From NCBI RefSeq assembly GCF_019175285.1, contig NC_056527.1, positions 114,206,336 to 114,270,335 on the forward strand: a stretch of DNA of 64,000 nucleotides. Direction: 5' to 3'. The notes beneath the pieces are model-generated. The model was not told the origin of the DNA. It ran no database searches and was given only the letters and a program-made list of their open reading frames with translations. Position numbers and translations under genes: made by a program. The stretch comes from Sceloporus undulatus. Its lineage: Eukaryota; Chordata; Lepidosauria; Squamata; Phrynosomatidae. Shown here piece after piece: positions 22,824-34,508 of the stretch (positions within the stretch are counted from its first letter, which is position 1; every line of letters starts with the position of its first letter).

Positions 22824-25800
22824 CAGCCAGAATTTTGTAAGTTCTTTAGTATCATTTTCCTTTGTTACATGCTGCTAAGTTTTATCCTTGATTTATCCAT
22901 GGGTCATATCAAAATCCAAAATTTTGGCCCCAAGACTTGCCCTTGACTTATACATGAGGTTGGCTTATACACGAGTCTACATTGTTTAATTGTATTTTAA
23001 GGGGGGGGGGGGGTTTTGAGGGTTTGGACTGTATATTTTAATCTTATAAGCTGCCCCAACTGCATTTTGTAGAGAGGTGGAATATAAATAAATTTTATTA
23101 TTAGTAGTAGTAGTAGTAAGGGAAAGAACAGTTTGGCGAGTTGGATATGTTTAGCCTGGAGAAGAGACGACTGAGTGGTGACATGGTAGCCATCTTAAAA
23201 TATCTGAAGGGATGTCTCTTAGAACATGGTGCAAGCTTGTTTCTTGCTGTACCACAGAAAAGCACGCAACAAGAGTTCAAATTAGAAGAAAAAGGATTCT
23301 ACCTAAACATTTGGAGGGACTTTTTTTTTTACTGTAAGAGCAGTTCAACCTTGGAATAAACTGACTTGAGGATGGCAAACTCCATCTTTGGAGGTCTTTA
23401 AAACAGGTGTTGGTTGGACATCTTTGAGAATGTTTCAGTTGTGTATTCCTGCATGTCACGGGGTTCAGCTAAACGGCCTTTGGGGTATCTTACAACCTTT
23501 AAGATTATAGGTTGCCAGTTTTGTAGGTCCAATAAATCCCCAAGGGACTTGTGCTTTCAATGCCATATGAATGCCAGTAAACAGTTTTTTTCAGTATGGA
23601 AACAAGTAAACAAAGGCATCACAAACAAACAACAGGAGAAAAAAGGAGAAGTTGTGGGTGGGCACTTGTTTCATGTTGACCATGCTGGCTTTCAATTATA
23701 GCCCCCCATCTTCATTCAACCATGCAAACTTTTTTCCCTCAGACCTTCAGGCCACTTCCAATGACATCATAACAGTCATATTCTTTTTTGGGAGGACTAG
23801 TTGTTGAGAATATTAGGGGGTAATTTTTCTGAAGGCCCTTTTAGAAGAGAGATAGCTTCCAGAGAAAAACAGATCCGGCAGCGGCGTGTTTGCTTCAGTC
23901 AACTCTGGCCTTTGGTTTGGTGAGTAAGAAAGAGGTATGTGCCTATGAGTCTGTGAGTGTGTATGTCATTTTATGGATCCTTGGGAAACAGAAAGATAGA
24001 TATATAAGAAAAGTTTGGAACCAATCCCCTTTTTTGCAAAAGGAGATGGCAATAGGTCTTGACATGAGGACTAGTATTTTTTTAACATCAAATGTCCATC
24101 ATTGGATGGAATGTAAATAACATAAACATTTGTGTTTAAGCTTCAAAGGGAAGTCAGTCTTTAAGAGTGGACACAAGAGTCTTTGTTATTTGTATATAGG
24201 TTTTTCATATGGATATCAAGTTTCCCAGCTGTTGCTGAACTCTAAGGGTGCATCCACACTGTGTAAATAATGCAGTTTGACACCACTTTAAGGGCCAAAG
24301 CTCCATCCTATGGAATCATGAGATTTCTAGTTTTACAGGGTCTTTAGCCTTCTCTGTCAAAGAGTGCCACAGAACTACAAGGCATCTTGCCGGTGCGGCT
24401 GAGCAAGAGATCTAAAGCAAGATGATAAGAAGAGCACTTTGACTTATTCTTTCTGCTCAGAGAATGCTCAGTTTTCAGATCAGGCTACATGCTGGCATAA
24501 CCCCAGTCCAGATATTCTTCTCTTCCTAGAAATGCATTGCTATTTACAAAAGCTACTGATGGCTAAGAAGTCTTCCTGAAAGCCCTCCCGGAGATGATTC
24601 CTTAGCTGGGAGATTTCTGATCTTCCAGGCTACTGCAGCATTGCAGAATGAAAGCTGTTTGTCATCGCTTTAACTGTCATGTCTCCCTCCTATGAAATCC
24701 TGGGATTTGTAGTTTATTGTGGCACCAAAGCTCTCTGACAGAGAGGGTGAACTATCTCACATAACTATAAATCCCAGGATCCCTTAGCAATGAGCCATGC
24801 AATTAAAGTGGCGTCAACCTGCATTAATTTTGCAGTGTTGATGCAGCCATAAATAGCCCTGGACAACAACAAAAAGTTAGTAACCTTGAAAAAGTTTCCC
24901 TTTTTTGGTCTACAGCTCCCTGATAACTATTAGCATGGGGTTTCTGGGAGCTGCAGGGGGTTTCTGGGAGCTACAGTCCAAAAAGGGGGACTTCTCCCAG
25001 CTCTGCTAGTAAGCTATGCCTAGAGGGGAGCAGGCAGACTACCTTGAAGCCTCAAGAGCCATAGTGTATGAGGGTCCCATATAATAGTTGTGCGGAAAGT
25101 CGGCAACCTCACATACTGACACTTATCAATAAAAAATTTCTGCTCTCAACTGAGCAAGGAGTCTGAAAGAATCTTTCAGAGAATAAGCACTTGGCTTCAT
25201 CCATGTTGTTCCCATCCCACTTTCTGAGATGAACGCGGGCATTCAAGAAACCTGCTAGAAAGAAAAGCTACCTGGAAATATATCCCTGGCCTAGAATCTG
25301 GGAAAGTTATTTTTGGGATTTTTTGCAAAAAAATCCCCCAGCTATTACAGCAGCCGGCTATGTTGGCTGCAGGATTCTGGAAGGAGTAATCTTAAAAATA
25401 TTTTCCCCATGCTCTACTTCTTAACTGGGAACCTCTTCAACATCTTGTTTTAGCATCAGGCTTCAGGTGGGTTGAACTAGAAAAGAGGGGTAGCTGAAAT
25501 TCTGCTGGGAAAACCCTGTCATCCCAGGTGAGCATCAGGCTTGAGGAAGCTGGAAGAAAGCCAGGGGTTTACCTACAAATGAGCTCCAAGCTGGGGATCC
25601 CTTCCACTAGGTAGAACATAAGGCTTCAGCTAAGATGCCGGGTGGGACTGAGGAGCAGATCACAAAGTTTTCTCCCAGCTTGATGTTTCTCTGGAAGCCT
25701 CTTGCCACCCACTCAACAGCATGCTCCAAGGTAAGAGTTGTCAAGCCTGAGGAATACCCAAAAAATTGCCCAGACCTGGGGTTAAACTGGAATATGTCTA

Positions 25801-26060
25801 TTGTCTCAGGTCCACAGCAGACCTTCTAGGAAGCTAGCTTTCCCACGTTGAGCACTGAGCTGGAGTGATAAAGAGTTAAGAATTAGAGCAGGAATCCTGT
25901 GCTCCCTTCAAGGTTGTTCTGCTCTAATCTTGAAAAGGTTACTCTTTGGGCCAGAACCCTCTTGTCACTGGCCATGATGACTGGAGGGTACTGGGAGCAG
26001 TGGTGTTACTAGGATTGGTGTCACCCTACTGCGGGAACTCATGCTGTCGCCCTCAGGCTG
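22824..26060. repeat. Right arm of 6.5-kb inverted repeat
   Basis: Reverse complement of 19,531-22,626. The outer limit is where GGCAGCCTGAGGGCGACAGC (read in complement) stops matching. MITE remnants are at 24,240-24,390 and 24,690-24,850. No host gene. Confidence 0.85.
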
Positions 26061-26290
26061 CCTGGAACATTCACACACAGCTGCCTTGTCCATTGGGCAT
26101 GCTGCCTCTGCCATGGTGGGGTCAGGTGCTACTGCTGTCCAACAACCTTTTCCAGGTCTGGTGGAGCTTCTGGGCAAGCGGAAAAGGGAGACAACTCACT
26201 TTCCCACAAAGGAAGCAGACCTGCAAGATCCAAAAAGCAACCCAGTCCCACCAGTGGCCACTGGTGGGACTGGGCTGCTGGGGACACCCA
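26061..26290. other. Unrecognised
   Basis: Short GC-richer stretch with CCAGTGGCCACTGGTGGGAC, a small perfect hairpin near 26,255. No gene. Confidence 0.3.
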
Positions 26291-27083
26291 GCAATGCCTT
26301 TCAGGTTTGGCAGGGCTGCTGGGCTGATACGCCAGTTGCATCCCTACCTGGAGCAGCAGGACCTAGAAACGGTTGTACATGCTCTAGTAACCTCTCATCT
26401 TGATTTCTGCAATGTGCTCTACATGGGGCAACCTTTGTGTCATGTCCGGAAGCTCCAATTGATACAAAACATGGCAGCCAGATTGGTCGCTGGAAAATCC
26501 AAGTTCAACCATATTACACCTATTTTAAAATCACTACATTGGCTGCCTATTAGCTTCCGGGCACAGTACAAGGTGTTGGTTATCACCTATAAAGCCCTAC
26601 ATCGCCTGGGTCCAGTCTACTTGAAGGAATGCCTCCTCCCATACAATCCTTCCCGTGCACTCCGATCCTCCAGGAAATACCTCTAACAATCTAGAAAGAT
26701 CAGACTGGCAGTGACCTCCCAGAGGTCCTTCTCTGTCATCGCTCCAAAAACTTGGAATGACCTCTGGAAGAGATTCGCCAATTATCCTCACTCTAGGCTT
26801 TTAAAAAGGTGACAAAAACCTTTCTCTTCCGGCAGGCCTTCCTCGATTGATAATGTCCAGAACCAATTGAATCCCCCTCCTTTTATTATTTTTCTTATTC
26901 GTGGTTTGTTTATTGATTTTGTCATATTGTTATGTATTTTAACTATGTTTTATTGTTTAATTTTATACTTGGGAGGGAAGGTTGGGCTGGGGTCTTGTGG
27001 GGCTTGTTGTTTTTATTGATGTATATTGTATAAGCTTTGCTGTTACCCGCCTCGATCCTCAAAATGGAAGAGACAGGATATAA

Positions 27084-27133
<50 letters not shown>
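26291..27133 (+). mobile_element. L2-like LINE 3' part with (TTA)n tail
   Basis: Plus-strand frames encode an L2-type RT C-terminus: IRQLHPYLEQQDLETVVHAL, TSHLDFCNVLYMG, LQLIQNMAARLVAGKSKFN, SLHWLPISFRAQYKVLVITY and ALHRLGPVYLKECLLPYNPS. The 3' UTR ends at CCGCCTCGATCC...GGATATAAA and (TTA)n, running into a 10-N gap. Confidence 0.85.
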
Positions 27134-27143
27134 NNNNNNNNNN
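27134..27143. other. Assembly gap (10 N)
   Basis: Follows a TTA microsatellite. The gap abuts a hAT element and hides its left target duplication. Confidence 0.95.
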
Positions 27144-27146
27144 CAG

Positions 27147-27344
27147 CAGTGATGGCGAACCTATGACATGCGTGCCAGAGGCTGCACTCAGATCCCTCTC
27201 TGTGGGCACACATGCTGTCGCTCTAGCACAGAGTTTGCCAGTGTTTATTACTAGAAAGCCAGAGGGACATGACAATTGGCAACAAATAAGTGGGATCTGG
27301 GTTGCAGCTTGGGCACTCAGTCTGTAAAAGGTTCACCATCACTG
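27147..27344. mobile_element. hAT non-autonomous element (CAGTGATGGCGAACC termini)
   Basis: Left terminus CAGTGATGGCGAACCTATGA, right terminus GGTTCACCATCACTG. These ends resemble OposCharlie3-type hAT elements. About 200 bp, no coding capacity. Same terminal family as 29,788-30,718. Confidence 0.7.
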
Positions 27345-27735
27345 ATATAAAGGAAGACAATTTTCTTTCCCACTTGGCCAGCAGCCCTACCAGACCTGTA
27401 AAGCAATGCTGCATGGCAGAAGTAGCTCACCCTCACCAGTAGCCACAGCCGATGGATGTCAAATGCACCTTGGCTGGTCGAATGGGGTGGCCAGCGGGTC
27501 TTGGGGCATATGGGAGCGACCGACCCACTAGTTGATCACCCCCTCCCCCGTGATGCTACTTAGTACACTCTGCACTCCCTGCTGACATCCCTTTCCAGGA
27601 GCGATAGCTCTATCTTCCCTCTGCCAGTCCAGCTTTAAGGTGGGGTCCCAAGGTTACAGTGACTTAGAACCCCTACAGATATCACTGGACTTAGTATTAC
27701 TTTCTATAGCTGAGTGAGGATTTGATCCCTGGTCT
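27345..27735. other. Unrecognised intergenic
   Basis: No gene or clear repeat seen. Confidence 0.3.
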
Positions 27736-27739
27736 CCCA

Positions 27740-27987
27740 GAATCCAATGCTCATACCCCTATAGAGTCCTGGGACTTGCAGTTTTGTAAGCTAGTTAGCC
27801 TTCTTTGTCAGAGAGCTGTGGTACTACAACAAACTACAAATCCTTGGATTCTATAGGATGGAGCCATGGCTGTTAAAGCAGTGTCAAGCTGCATTAATTA
27901 CCTGAATTTAGAGCACAAAATGGAACAAATTGAAATTTATTTTCATAGAATCATAGAATCATAAGTTGGAAGAGACCACAAGGGCCA
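27740..27987. repeat. Palindromic MITE half-copy and CR1 end
   Basis: 27,765-27,905 belongs to the ACTACAAATCC family (GGGACTTGCAGTTTTGTAAG...GCAGTGTCAAGCTGCATTAA). 27,945-27,987 is a short minus-strand CR1 3' end (CATAGAATCATAGAATCATA). Confidence 0.6.
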
Positions 27988-29015
27988 ATATTTTTTATTT
28001 TATTGTGCTGTGTTGTGTTTTATTCCTTCCACTGAAAGAATTCATCTATTTCTCACAAGCATTGCCTTCTTTTTAAAATTCTTTTTAAATGCCTCTACTT
28101 TCTTAATCCTTCACTAGCTGTATTTCAAACCTGAATGCAACACAGTAATAAACAGGATGCAGGATGCCCGCAGGTACAGATGGTGCTGAAATAAGAGGAA
28201 CTGAAACCTGAGAGAGCTTTGAAAAGGAACATAAGGTTTCAAGAGGTGGTCAGTGCCAGTAAAAAAAAATCAAGACAGATCTAGATCTTGAATGTTGGCC
28301 TTAATGTTAAGGCTAGGAATCATGAGGCCCTCCCTGTGTTGCAGGAGTGCAAATCCCGTCACTATTTGACAGCAAAGCCAATAGTGAGGTTTGCTGGGAA
28401 ATACAGAACAAGAAAATTAGAAGGATTGCTCTATCCTCACACTGATTAAGTATATCCAAATTATTATTATTTATTATTATATCCAAATACATTCCAGGAC
28501 ATGTGCCTTTAAAGCCAGATGTTTTTAATTCAATGAGAACCAGGTTGCCTGCCAAATATTCAACCACCATCTTTATACTGGCCCTGCACCTTCTGTGTAT
28601 TTTTAAAACTTTATTAAATTTTCTTTCTGGTCTTTGGGGATGTTACTTTTCTTTTTCTTTTTCTTTTGGACTACAGCTCTCTGAATCCCCAAACCAGCAG
28701 AGCTACTGGTCATGCTGGTTTAGGGATTTTGGACTGGTAACCCAAAAAGTAACTTGTTCAAGCTCTGATTTATGATTAAACAGCTCAGTAATGCCCAACT
28801 ATTCCTCAAAAGACTATTTTAAAAGGTCTGTAAAAACAACCCTGGTAAGGTCTTGCAGACTTAGTACCATGGCCTTCTTGGGCACTTCCTCTTTTTCCTG
28901 CTGCCTTCTATCTTGCCAAGCTTCATTGCCTATTTTAATGTCATGTCTTCTCATGATATATCCAAAGTAGAACAGTCTATGCTTAGTGATTCTGGTTTCT
29001 AGATAGAGTTCAGTT
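27988..29015. other. Unrecognised intergenic
   Basis: No gene seen. Short ATT run near 28,462. Confidence 0.3.
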
Positions 29016-29430
29016 CGATATCGCTTTAATTGTCATGGCTCTAGCCAAATTCTAGACTTTGTAGTTTGATGAACTATTTAGAATTCTGGAGAACTCCAGG
29101 CTGCTGCCACACTGCAGAAATAAAGCAGTTTGATGCCACTTGAAGTTCCATGGCTATGGAACTCTAGGATTTGCACTTTGGTGGGGCACCAGAGCTCTCT
29201 TCTAGGGAAGGCCCAATATCTCACAAAAGTACAAATCACAGAATTCCATAGCATTGAGCCATGGAAATTAAAGTGGTTTCAAACTGCTTTATTTCTACCG
29301 TGTTCTAGGTCATGGCAATGGACTAGAACCATCCCTCAGTGAATTCTAAGTGTATCACTAAATGCAAAGCCCAGGATTCCATAGAATGGAGCCATGACAT
29401 ATGAAGTGGTATCAAACTGCTTTAACTCAA
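29016..29430. mobile_element. Palindromic MITE copies
   Basis: 29,105-29,312 is a near-complete hairpin copy: CACACTGCAGAAATAAAGCAG at the left, AACTGCTTTATTTCTACCGT at the right, GAATTCCATAGCATTGAGCC inside. Partial copies flank it on both sides. Confidence 0.65.
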
Positions 29431-29487
29431 AAGGGTGGGCACACCCCAGTCAGAACCGAGGATAAACCTGGGCATATAAGTAAATGG

Positions 29488-29705
29488 TGTATTGATCATT
29501 AGGAAGAACTTCCTGACAGGAAGGGCTGTCCAACAGTGCAACACGCTCCTTCCTCAGAGGGTAGTGGAATCTCCCTCCTTGGAGGTCTTTAAACAGAGGC
29601 TGGATGGCCATCTGTCAGGGATGCTTTGATTTGGATTTCCTGCAGGGGGCTGGACTGGATGGCCCTTGTGGTCTCTTCCAGCTCTATTATTCTATGATTC
29701 TATGA
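29488..29705 (+). repeat. CR1 LINE 3' end
   Basis: Plus-strand CR1 3' terminus: TTAGGAAGAACTTCCTGACA, GGCTGGATGGCCATCTGTCA, and end CTATGATTCTATGAT. Confidence 0.85.
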
Positions 29706-29787
29706 TCTCTCTTCCACCTTGGAAATTGGACACTTGTGAAGCACTTAACTGAAAAACGTCCTGTATGTATTGTCCCTTACCTTACAG

Positions 29788-30718
29788 CAGTGATGGCGAA
29801 ACTTTTTAGGTTTGCGTGCCAGGGGGCGGGGCTTCTGCCCCCTCGGGATGGGGCTGTGTGCTGGGGTGGGGCTTCTGGCCCAGGGGGTGTGGCTTCCACC
29901 CTCCATGGGCGGAGCTTCCACCCTCTGGTTGGGGCTCCTCCCCTGCCTTTTTCCCGGCCCCCAGATGTCTCTCAGAGACAGCTGGGCATCAGCAAGGGCC
30001 CGTGAGGGGGCGGAGCCATGGGCATGGACCCAATCCTCCTCTTCCCAGACCTTTCTTCACCCCAAAAGGCTCTCTAGAGGAAAGGCAAAAGGGGAAGAAG
30101 AGGAATGGGCGGGCCCCCTCTCTTCCTCCCCACGGAACTTTCCCTGCCCTCTAAGTGCCCCATTTGGGGCACCTGGAAGGCAGGAAGGGTAAGTGGGGAA
30201 GGAGGGAGATAGGCATGGCTCCTGCCTCCCTCCCCATGGACCTTTCCCTGCCCTCTAGGTGCCCCGTTTGGGGCACTTGGAAGGCAGGAAGGGAAAGTGG
30301 GGAAGGAAGGAGATAGGCAGGGCCCCTGCATCCTCCCCACGGACCTTTCCCTGCTTCCAGCTGTCTCTCCAGAGACAGTTGGAGGCCGACAAAGCTCCCT
30401 GGGGAGGAGCAACTGGCACACACCAGTCACTCCTCCTCTCCCCGCCCTTTTCCCCACCTCTAGCTGTCTTTAAGAGGCAGCTGAAGGCCAGTAGAAGGCT
30501 GCGAGGAGGAGCCAGAGGCGCGCTTCTCTGGCTCCTTCTCCAGAGCACCCTTTTCTGGCTTCCAGCTGTCTCTGAGAGACAGCTGGAAGCCAGGAAAAGG
30601 CAGGAAGGAAGAGGAACGGGCATGCGCGTGCCTCTTCCACCTTCTCCCTCGCCCCGTGCCCGAGGAAATGGCCCAAAGTGCCACTTCCGGCACGCGTGGC
30701 ATAGGTTCGCCATCAATG
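29788..30718. mobile_element. hAT element, 931 bp, GC-rich interior, perfect 8-bp TSD
   Basis: Termini CAGTGATGGCG and CGCCATCAATG, with the exact duplication CCTTACAG on both sides (29780-29787 and 30719-30726). An 8-bp TSD is diagnostic of hAT. The interior is not transposase: it is G/C-rich tandem sequence built around GGCACCTGGAAGGCAGGAAG and CAGCTGTCTCTGAGAGACAG words, with many overlapping open frames caused by composition. It ends 228 bp before IgY-2 CH1, so it is the nearest upstream element of that exon. Confidence 0.8.
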
Positions 30719-30946
30719 CCTTACAGCCACCCCTAAAACCCATTATTCCAGGGGAGAATGACAGCTTTCAACCTTGGGTGAATCCGAACACAAAAGTCAG
30801 AGACTGGCAGTGAGGTGGAATATACTGGCTGAATATAATGAGAGAATGATGCCTCATAACCCACTGTTAGTTACTGTAATACAGATCCATGCACATCTGG
30901 TACAGAACCTGCTATCATCCTGTGTGTTTTGTGTCTTCCATCACAG

Positions 30947-31246
30947 CAACCCCCACGGCCCCAGCTGTATTTCCGTTGTCCCCCTGTTGCCAAGATCTCT
31001 ACACTGCCTCCAAAGTCACGCTTGGGTGTTTGATCACGGGCTACTTTCCTGAGCCAGCCACAGTGCAATGGAACTCAGGAGCCATCTCCACAGGCATCCG
31101 GACCTTCCCAGCAATAGCTCACTCCAGCGGCCATTACACCCTCAGCAGCCAGCTCACTGTCCCAGTCTCCAGCTGGGAGTCTGGGAATTTCCGATGCAAC
31201 GTTGTCCATACAGCTACCAACTCCTCGCTCAACCAAGAGATTGAAC
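30947..31246 (+). CDS. IgY-2 CH1 (C-upsilon-1) exon
   Basis: Exon of 300 bp between TTCCATCACAG and GAAC|GTGAGT, phase 1. It encodes a C1-set CH1 domain: PTAPAVFPLSPCCQDLYTAS, B-strand cysteine in VTLGCLITGYFPEP, tryptophan in VQWNSG, RTFPAIAHSSGHYTLSSQL and F-strand cysteine in NFRCNVVH. One cysteine of SPCC is the likely bond to the light chain. TNSSLN holds an N-glycosylation sequon. The splice to CH2 creates an arginine codon (C + GC). This is the only CH1 in the window. Confidence 0.93.
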
Positions 31247-31506
31247 GTGAGTCTACTTGGAACCTTTTCACTTGCTTCCTTTTTATTTTCTCCTCATGAA
31301 AGCAATCTTTCCAGCAAAAAGAAATGTCCAGTATCTGTGTGGTGAAATTGGAGTCACTGCAACATTGTCATTGTGTACCATCCAGATTTTCCATATTTGA
31401 ACTCTCTCTGAGTCCTAGTCCAACAGTCAAACCCACTGCACCATGCTGAGTCTCATTTGCTGGATAGTTATGGTTAGCCTTTTGTATAGAGTGGGTAGCA
31501 AGTTGA

Positions 31507-31730
31507 GAGAGGCCAAGGGTGCATCTACACTGGAGAAATAATCCTGTTTGACCCCACTTTAAGTGCTGCAGCTCTATCCTGGTATTTGGAGTTTACAAGA
31601 TCTTTAGACGTCTCTACCAAAGAGTGCTAGTGCCTCATAAAACTACAAATCCCAGGCTTCTGTTGGATGGAGCCTTGGCAGTGAAAGTAGTGCCAAACTG
31701 TATTATTTCTACAGTGTAGATGCACCTCAA
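31507..31730. mobile_element. Palindromic MITE
   Basis: Near-complete copy: AGGGTGCATCTACACTGGAG at the left, CTACAGTGTAGATGCACCTC at the right, AAAACTACAAATCCCAGGC at the middle. The whole unit can fold back on itself. Its superfamily is not certain. Confidence 0.7.
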
Positions 31731-32220
31731 ATAAAGCTTGAGACTTTTAGAAAAGAAGTTTTTGAAGTGGTTCTCTGCTGGGGTTCAGAGGCCAAATAAG
31801 TAATGTGCATGAGCATGGAACGCAAGTGTTCCATGCCCCTGGAACAGAGTGGCAAAGGGAAGGACAAGAGGAACAGAAAGACAACAGGAGGGTGGAATGA
31901 TAGATGTGTCAAAACAGTTGCTTTCCAGTCTGATGTTAAGCTGGTAATCTCCTCTGTCTCCCTCTCCTTTCTACACCCCCATTTATATTTATATTTCTCC
32001 ACAGGGATAACATTGAGCTCGAGTCCCAGTCAGTGAAAAAAAGTGAGCTTGTCTTGTGGATGATGAGAGTTGTTTTCTGGCCACTACATTACCAAATGTT
32101 GCACACAAGAGCAGCTGGTAGTTTCCATGCAAATAGGGTGCTGAATCAGCTCTTGGGTTTCAAAGCAGCTCTCCAAAGTGCTGAATCATATCCAAAAATA
32201 GCTTCAGCATTTCTGATAGT

Positions 32221-32225
<5 letters not shown>

Positions 32226-32260
<35 letters not shown>

Positions 32261-32730
32261 CTATTACTACTACTATTCCAACTTTTTCCCTGACTGGGAT
32301 TCAGGACGGCTTACAAGAGTTAAACGAAACACAGCTTTAAAAAAAAATAAAAGGTTTAAAATATCATTAAACTATCCATAGAATTAAAACCAGTAAAAAA
32401 ATAGCTATTAAAAACAGCAAATGAACAAAACACAGGTAGGCAGTATAGCACAAATCTGCAAGGCCCAGTCCACTAGAGCAGTCAGTCTTCAAAGACCTGG
32501 CCTTTTTCTTTTTTAACGTCTTCACCTGCCTGCAAAAAAATAGCAAGGAGGGTGCCAGTCTAACATCTCTCAGTTCTGGAGCCTGGGAGCAAGGCTCTCT
32601 TCTGTGGCTCCCTCCAAAGATACCTGTGAGGGTGGTGGGACAGAGACAAATCTCCTCTCAGTGGATCTGCAAACATGGCAGGCTCATATGGGAGAAGAAT
32701 ACATATGATTCTTCCTGATTTGGGGCTGCC
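32226..32730 (-). repeat. (ATC)n and antisense LINE/SINE-like repeat
   Basis: Tandem ATC followed by sequence (GGATTCAGGACGGCTTACAA ... GAGCCTGGGAGCAAGGCTCTC ... CCTGTGAGGGTGGTGGGACAG) that recurs in diverged form at 36,880-37,310. Both are read on the minus strand. Family uncertain, perhaps L2-related. Confidence 0.5.
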
Positions 32731-33040
32731 CCTTAAGGAAATCTTGTGGGATTCCCTCATTATACTCTCAGAATCCTCAAAACATAGGAAGACTAAGAAG
32801 GCACCCCTTTAAAAGAGATTCCCTCAAGGGGCACCCTAAGATCAGGAGGGTGAAACCCCCTAATGTTATACCAAAAAATGACTGCCCTCTTGGGGGGATT
32901 TGGGATTCAGGAAGGGGTTCTGCAGATTTGTGGGAGGTTCCCAAGGAACCCAGCCCAGATTCACCATCTTAGAGACATGGAAGCCACCATTCACTATTGT
33001 CTGTCCATTTATATCCTTTATATGCTTCTCATTCCCTCAG

Positions 33041-33367
33041 GCTGCAGTTTGCCAGTTCGACCAGCGGTCACCCTGCTCCACTCCTCCTGCAACGATGAAT
33101 CTGCTGATGTTACCATTCAGCTACTATGCCGTGTAGTGGGCTTCTACCCCAAAGAGGTGACGGTCGATTGGCTAGTGGGTGAGCAAACTGGGTTGTTGCC
33201 CTCAGTCACAGAGAGCCCTAGACAAGATGAGAACAGCTACACCTTCAGTACCACCAGCACAGCCAATGTCAGCCAAGCAGATTGGCTGGATGGGAATGCT
33301 TACTCCTGCCAGGTGACTCATGACGCTACCCAGACCAAGGTGAAAAGCAAGGCCAAGATCTGTGGAG
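33041..33367 (+). CDS. IgY-2 CH2 (C-upsilon-2) exon
   Basis: Exon of 327 bp from CATTCCCTCAG to GGAG|GTAAGT, phase 1. It encodes CSLPVRPAVTLLHSSCNDES, B-strand cysteine in IQLLCRVVGFYP, tryptophan in VDWLVGEQ, F-strand cysteine in NAYSCQVTHD and end KAKICG. Cysteines at the start, in HSSC and in KIC match those of IgY-1. ANVSQ holds a glycosylation sequon at the place of VNISQ in IgY-1. Reading past the donor gives only K-S-H-L-S before a stop. Confidence 0.93.
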
Positions 33368-34508
33368 GTAAGTCTCATTTGAGTTGAAACGTAGGGTTGG
33401 GTTGGGTTGGGATAAAGGTGCATGGAGGTATAAAGAAAAGAGGAAAGATTGCTAATTCTAGATTGCTGAGAGTTTATGGTCTCATATTCCCAAAACATTT
33501 CAATTATGGCTTCTTGGGATTTGGAATGGCTTCCTCTTGCCCACTGTGCCATAATGCACTTGCTCATCCCCATGTTTTCCATTTCCCTGGAAATATTTAC
33601 CTAACTGAAGGCAGGCCTCATTATATGTCATAGGACCTGTTGGCCGAGGGAGACTGGGTGTCTGGGACAAGATGTCTGAGGACTTCACTTTACCCACTTG
33701 TGCTGTAGCTAAATGGAGACCCCAGATGTCCTTTCAAGGATCTCAGTGGATGGCCTGCAGTCTGCCTTAGTTGTGATTAGATTGATTTAGATTCATTACT
33801 GTCCAGGAAATTGAAAGAGAATCTTTGCTTTCTTCTACAACACACTTTTTTTATTTATTTGTTTTAATTTTACTTTATTTATTTTATTTTATTGTTTATA
33901 TCATGCCTTTCTCCCAGAAAAACACAAAACAAAACAAAACAAAATTTCATTAACTGGATCTGGGTGATTCAAGGAAAAATGTGTTCAATGAAATAATCCT
34001 TTTCCCAGCTTTGGTTGCTTCAGATCCCAGCACAAATTCTTCAACAAGTTTAAACCCCATCAAATTCAGCACAGTTCAATTCAAGTAGAACTCAAGTTGA
34101 TCTGCCAGTATTACGCTTCTCTAAGTGGTAGCTGCCTTTTTTAATGGTAGTAGCCATTTTGGATTTCTCAAAAATCCAAAGGGAATTAAGGGCAGGAGTG
34201 ATGAAAAGTGAACAACTGTGGCTGCAGTTCTCTTACACGACACACACACACACACATTTTAATATTGAAATATAGTCAATACAAAACAATTAATTTGTAG
34301 TGATTAAAATAGATGAGAAATAATTCAATTCAGTGTGACTGTTGATCTGAGAATATTTATCTGGTCAATCTGAAGAGGGTAAGCTTTTAGAGCCAACATA
34401 GAATGTGTTGAAGAATGTGGCTCAGGAGAAAATTCTGTACACAAGATGTAAGGCAGGTTGCAGGTTGGGGAGAAATTAGGGACTTGATATGGGTTTTTGA
34501 ATCCCTAG
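33368..34508. other. Intron CH2-CH3 of IgY-2
   Basis: Contains a GGGTT repeat near 33,393, T/A-rich runs near 33,848-33,900 and a short (CA)n near 34,238-34,256. No exon. Confidence 0.4.

Larger units (their letters stand above)
31247..33040. other. Intron CH1-CH2 of IgY-2
   Basis: It holds a palindromic MITE (31,507-31,730), an (ATC)n microsatellite (32,226-32,262) and an antisense LINE/SINE-like repeat of uncertain family (32,263-32,730). No exon. Confidence 0.5.

Noticed and set aside
22496-22855. Open frames spanning the N gap at 22.6 kb
   Set aside because: They run through N and MITE sequence; not real.
29816-30813. Several long overlapping open frames on both strands
   Set aside because: They lie within a GC-rich tandem-repeat interior of a hAT element; composition explains them and no domain is visible.
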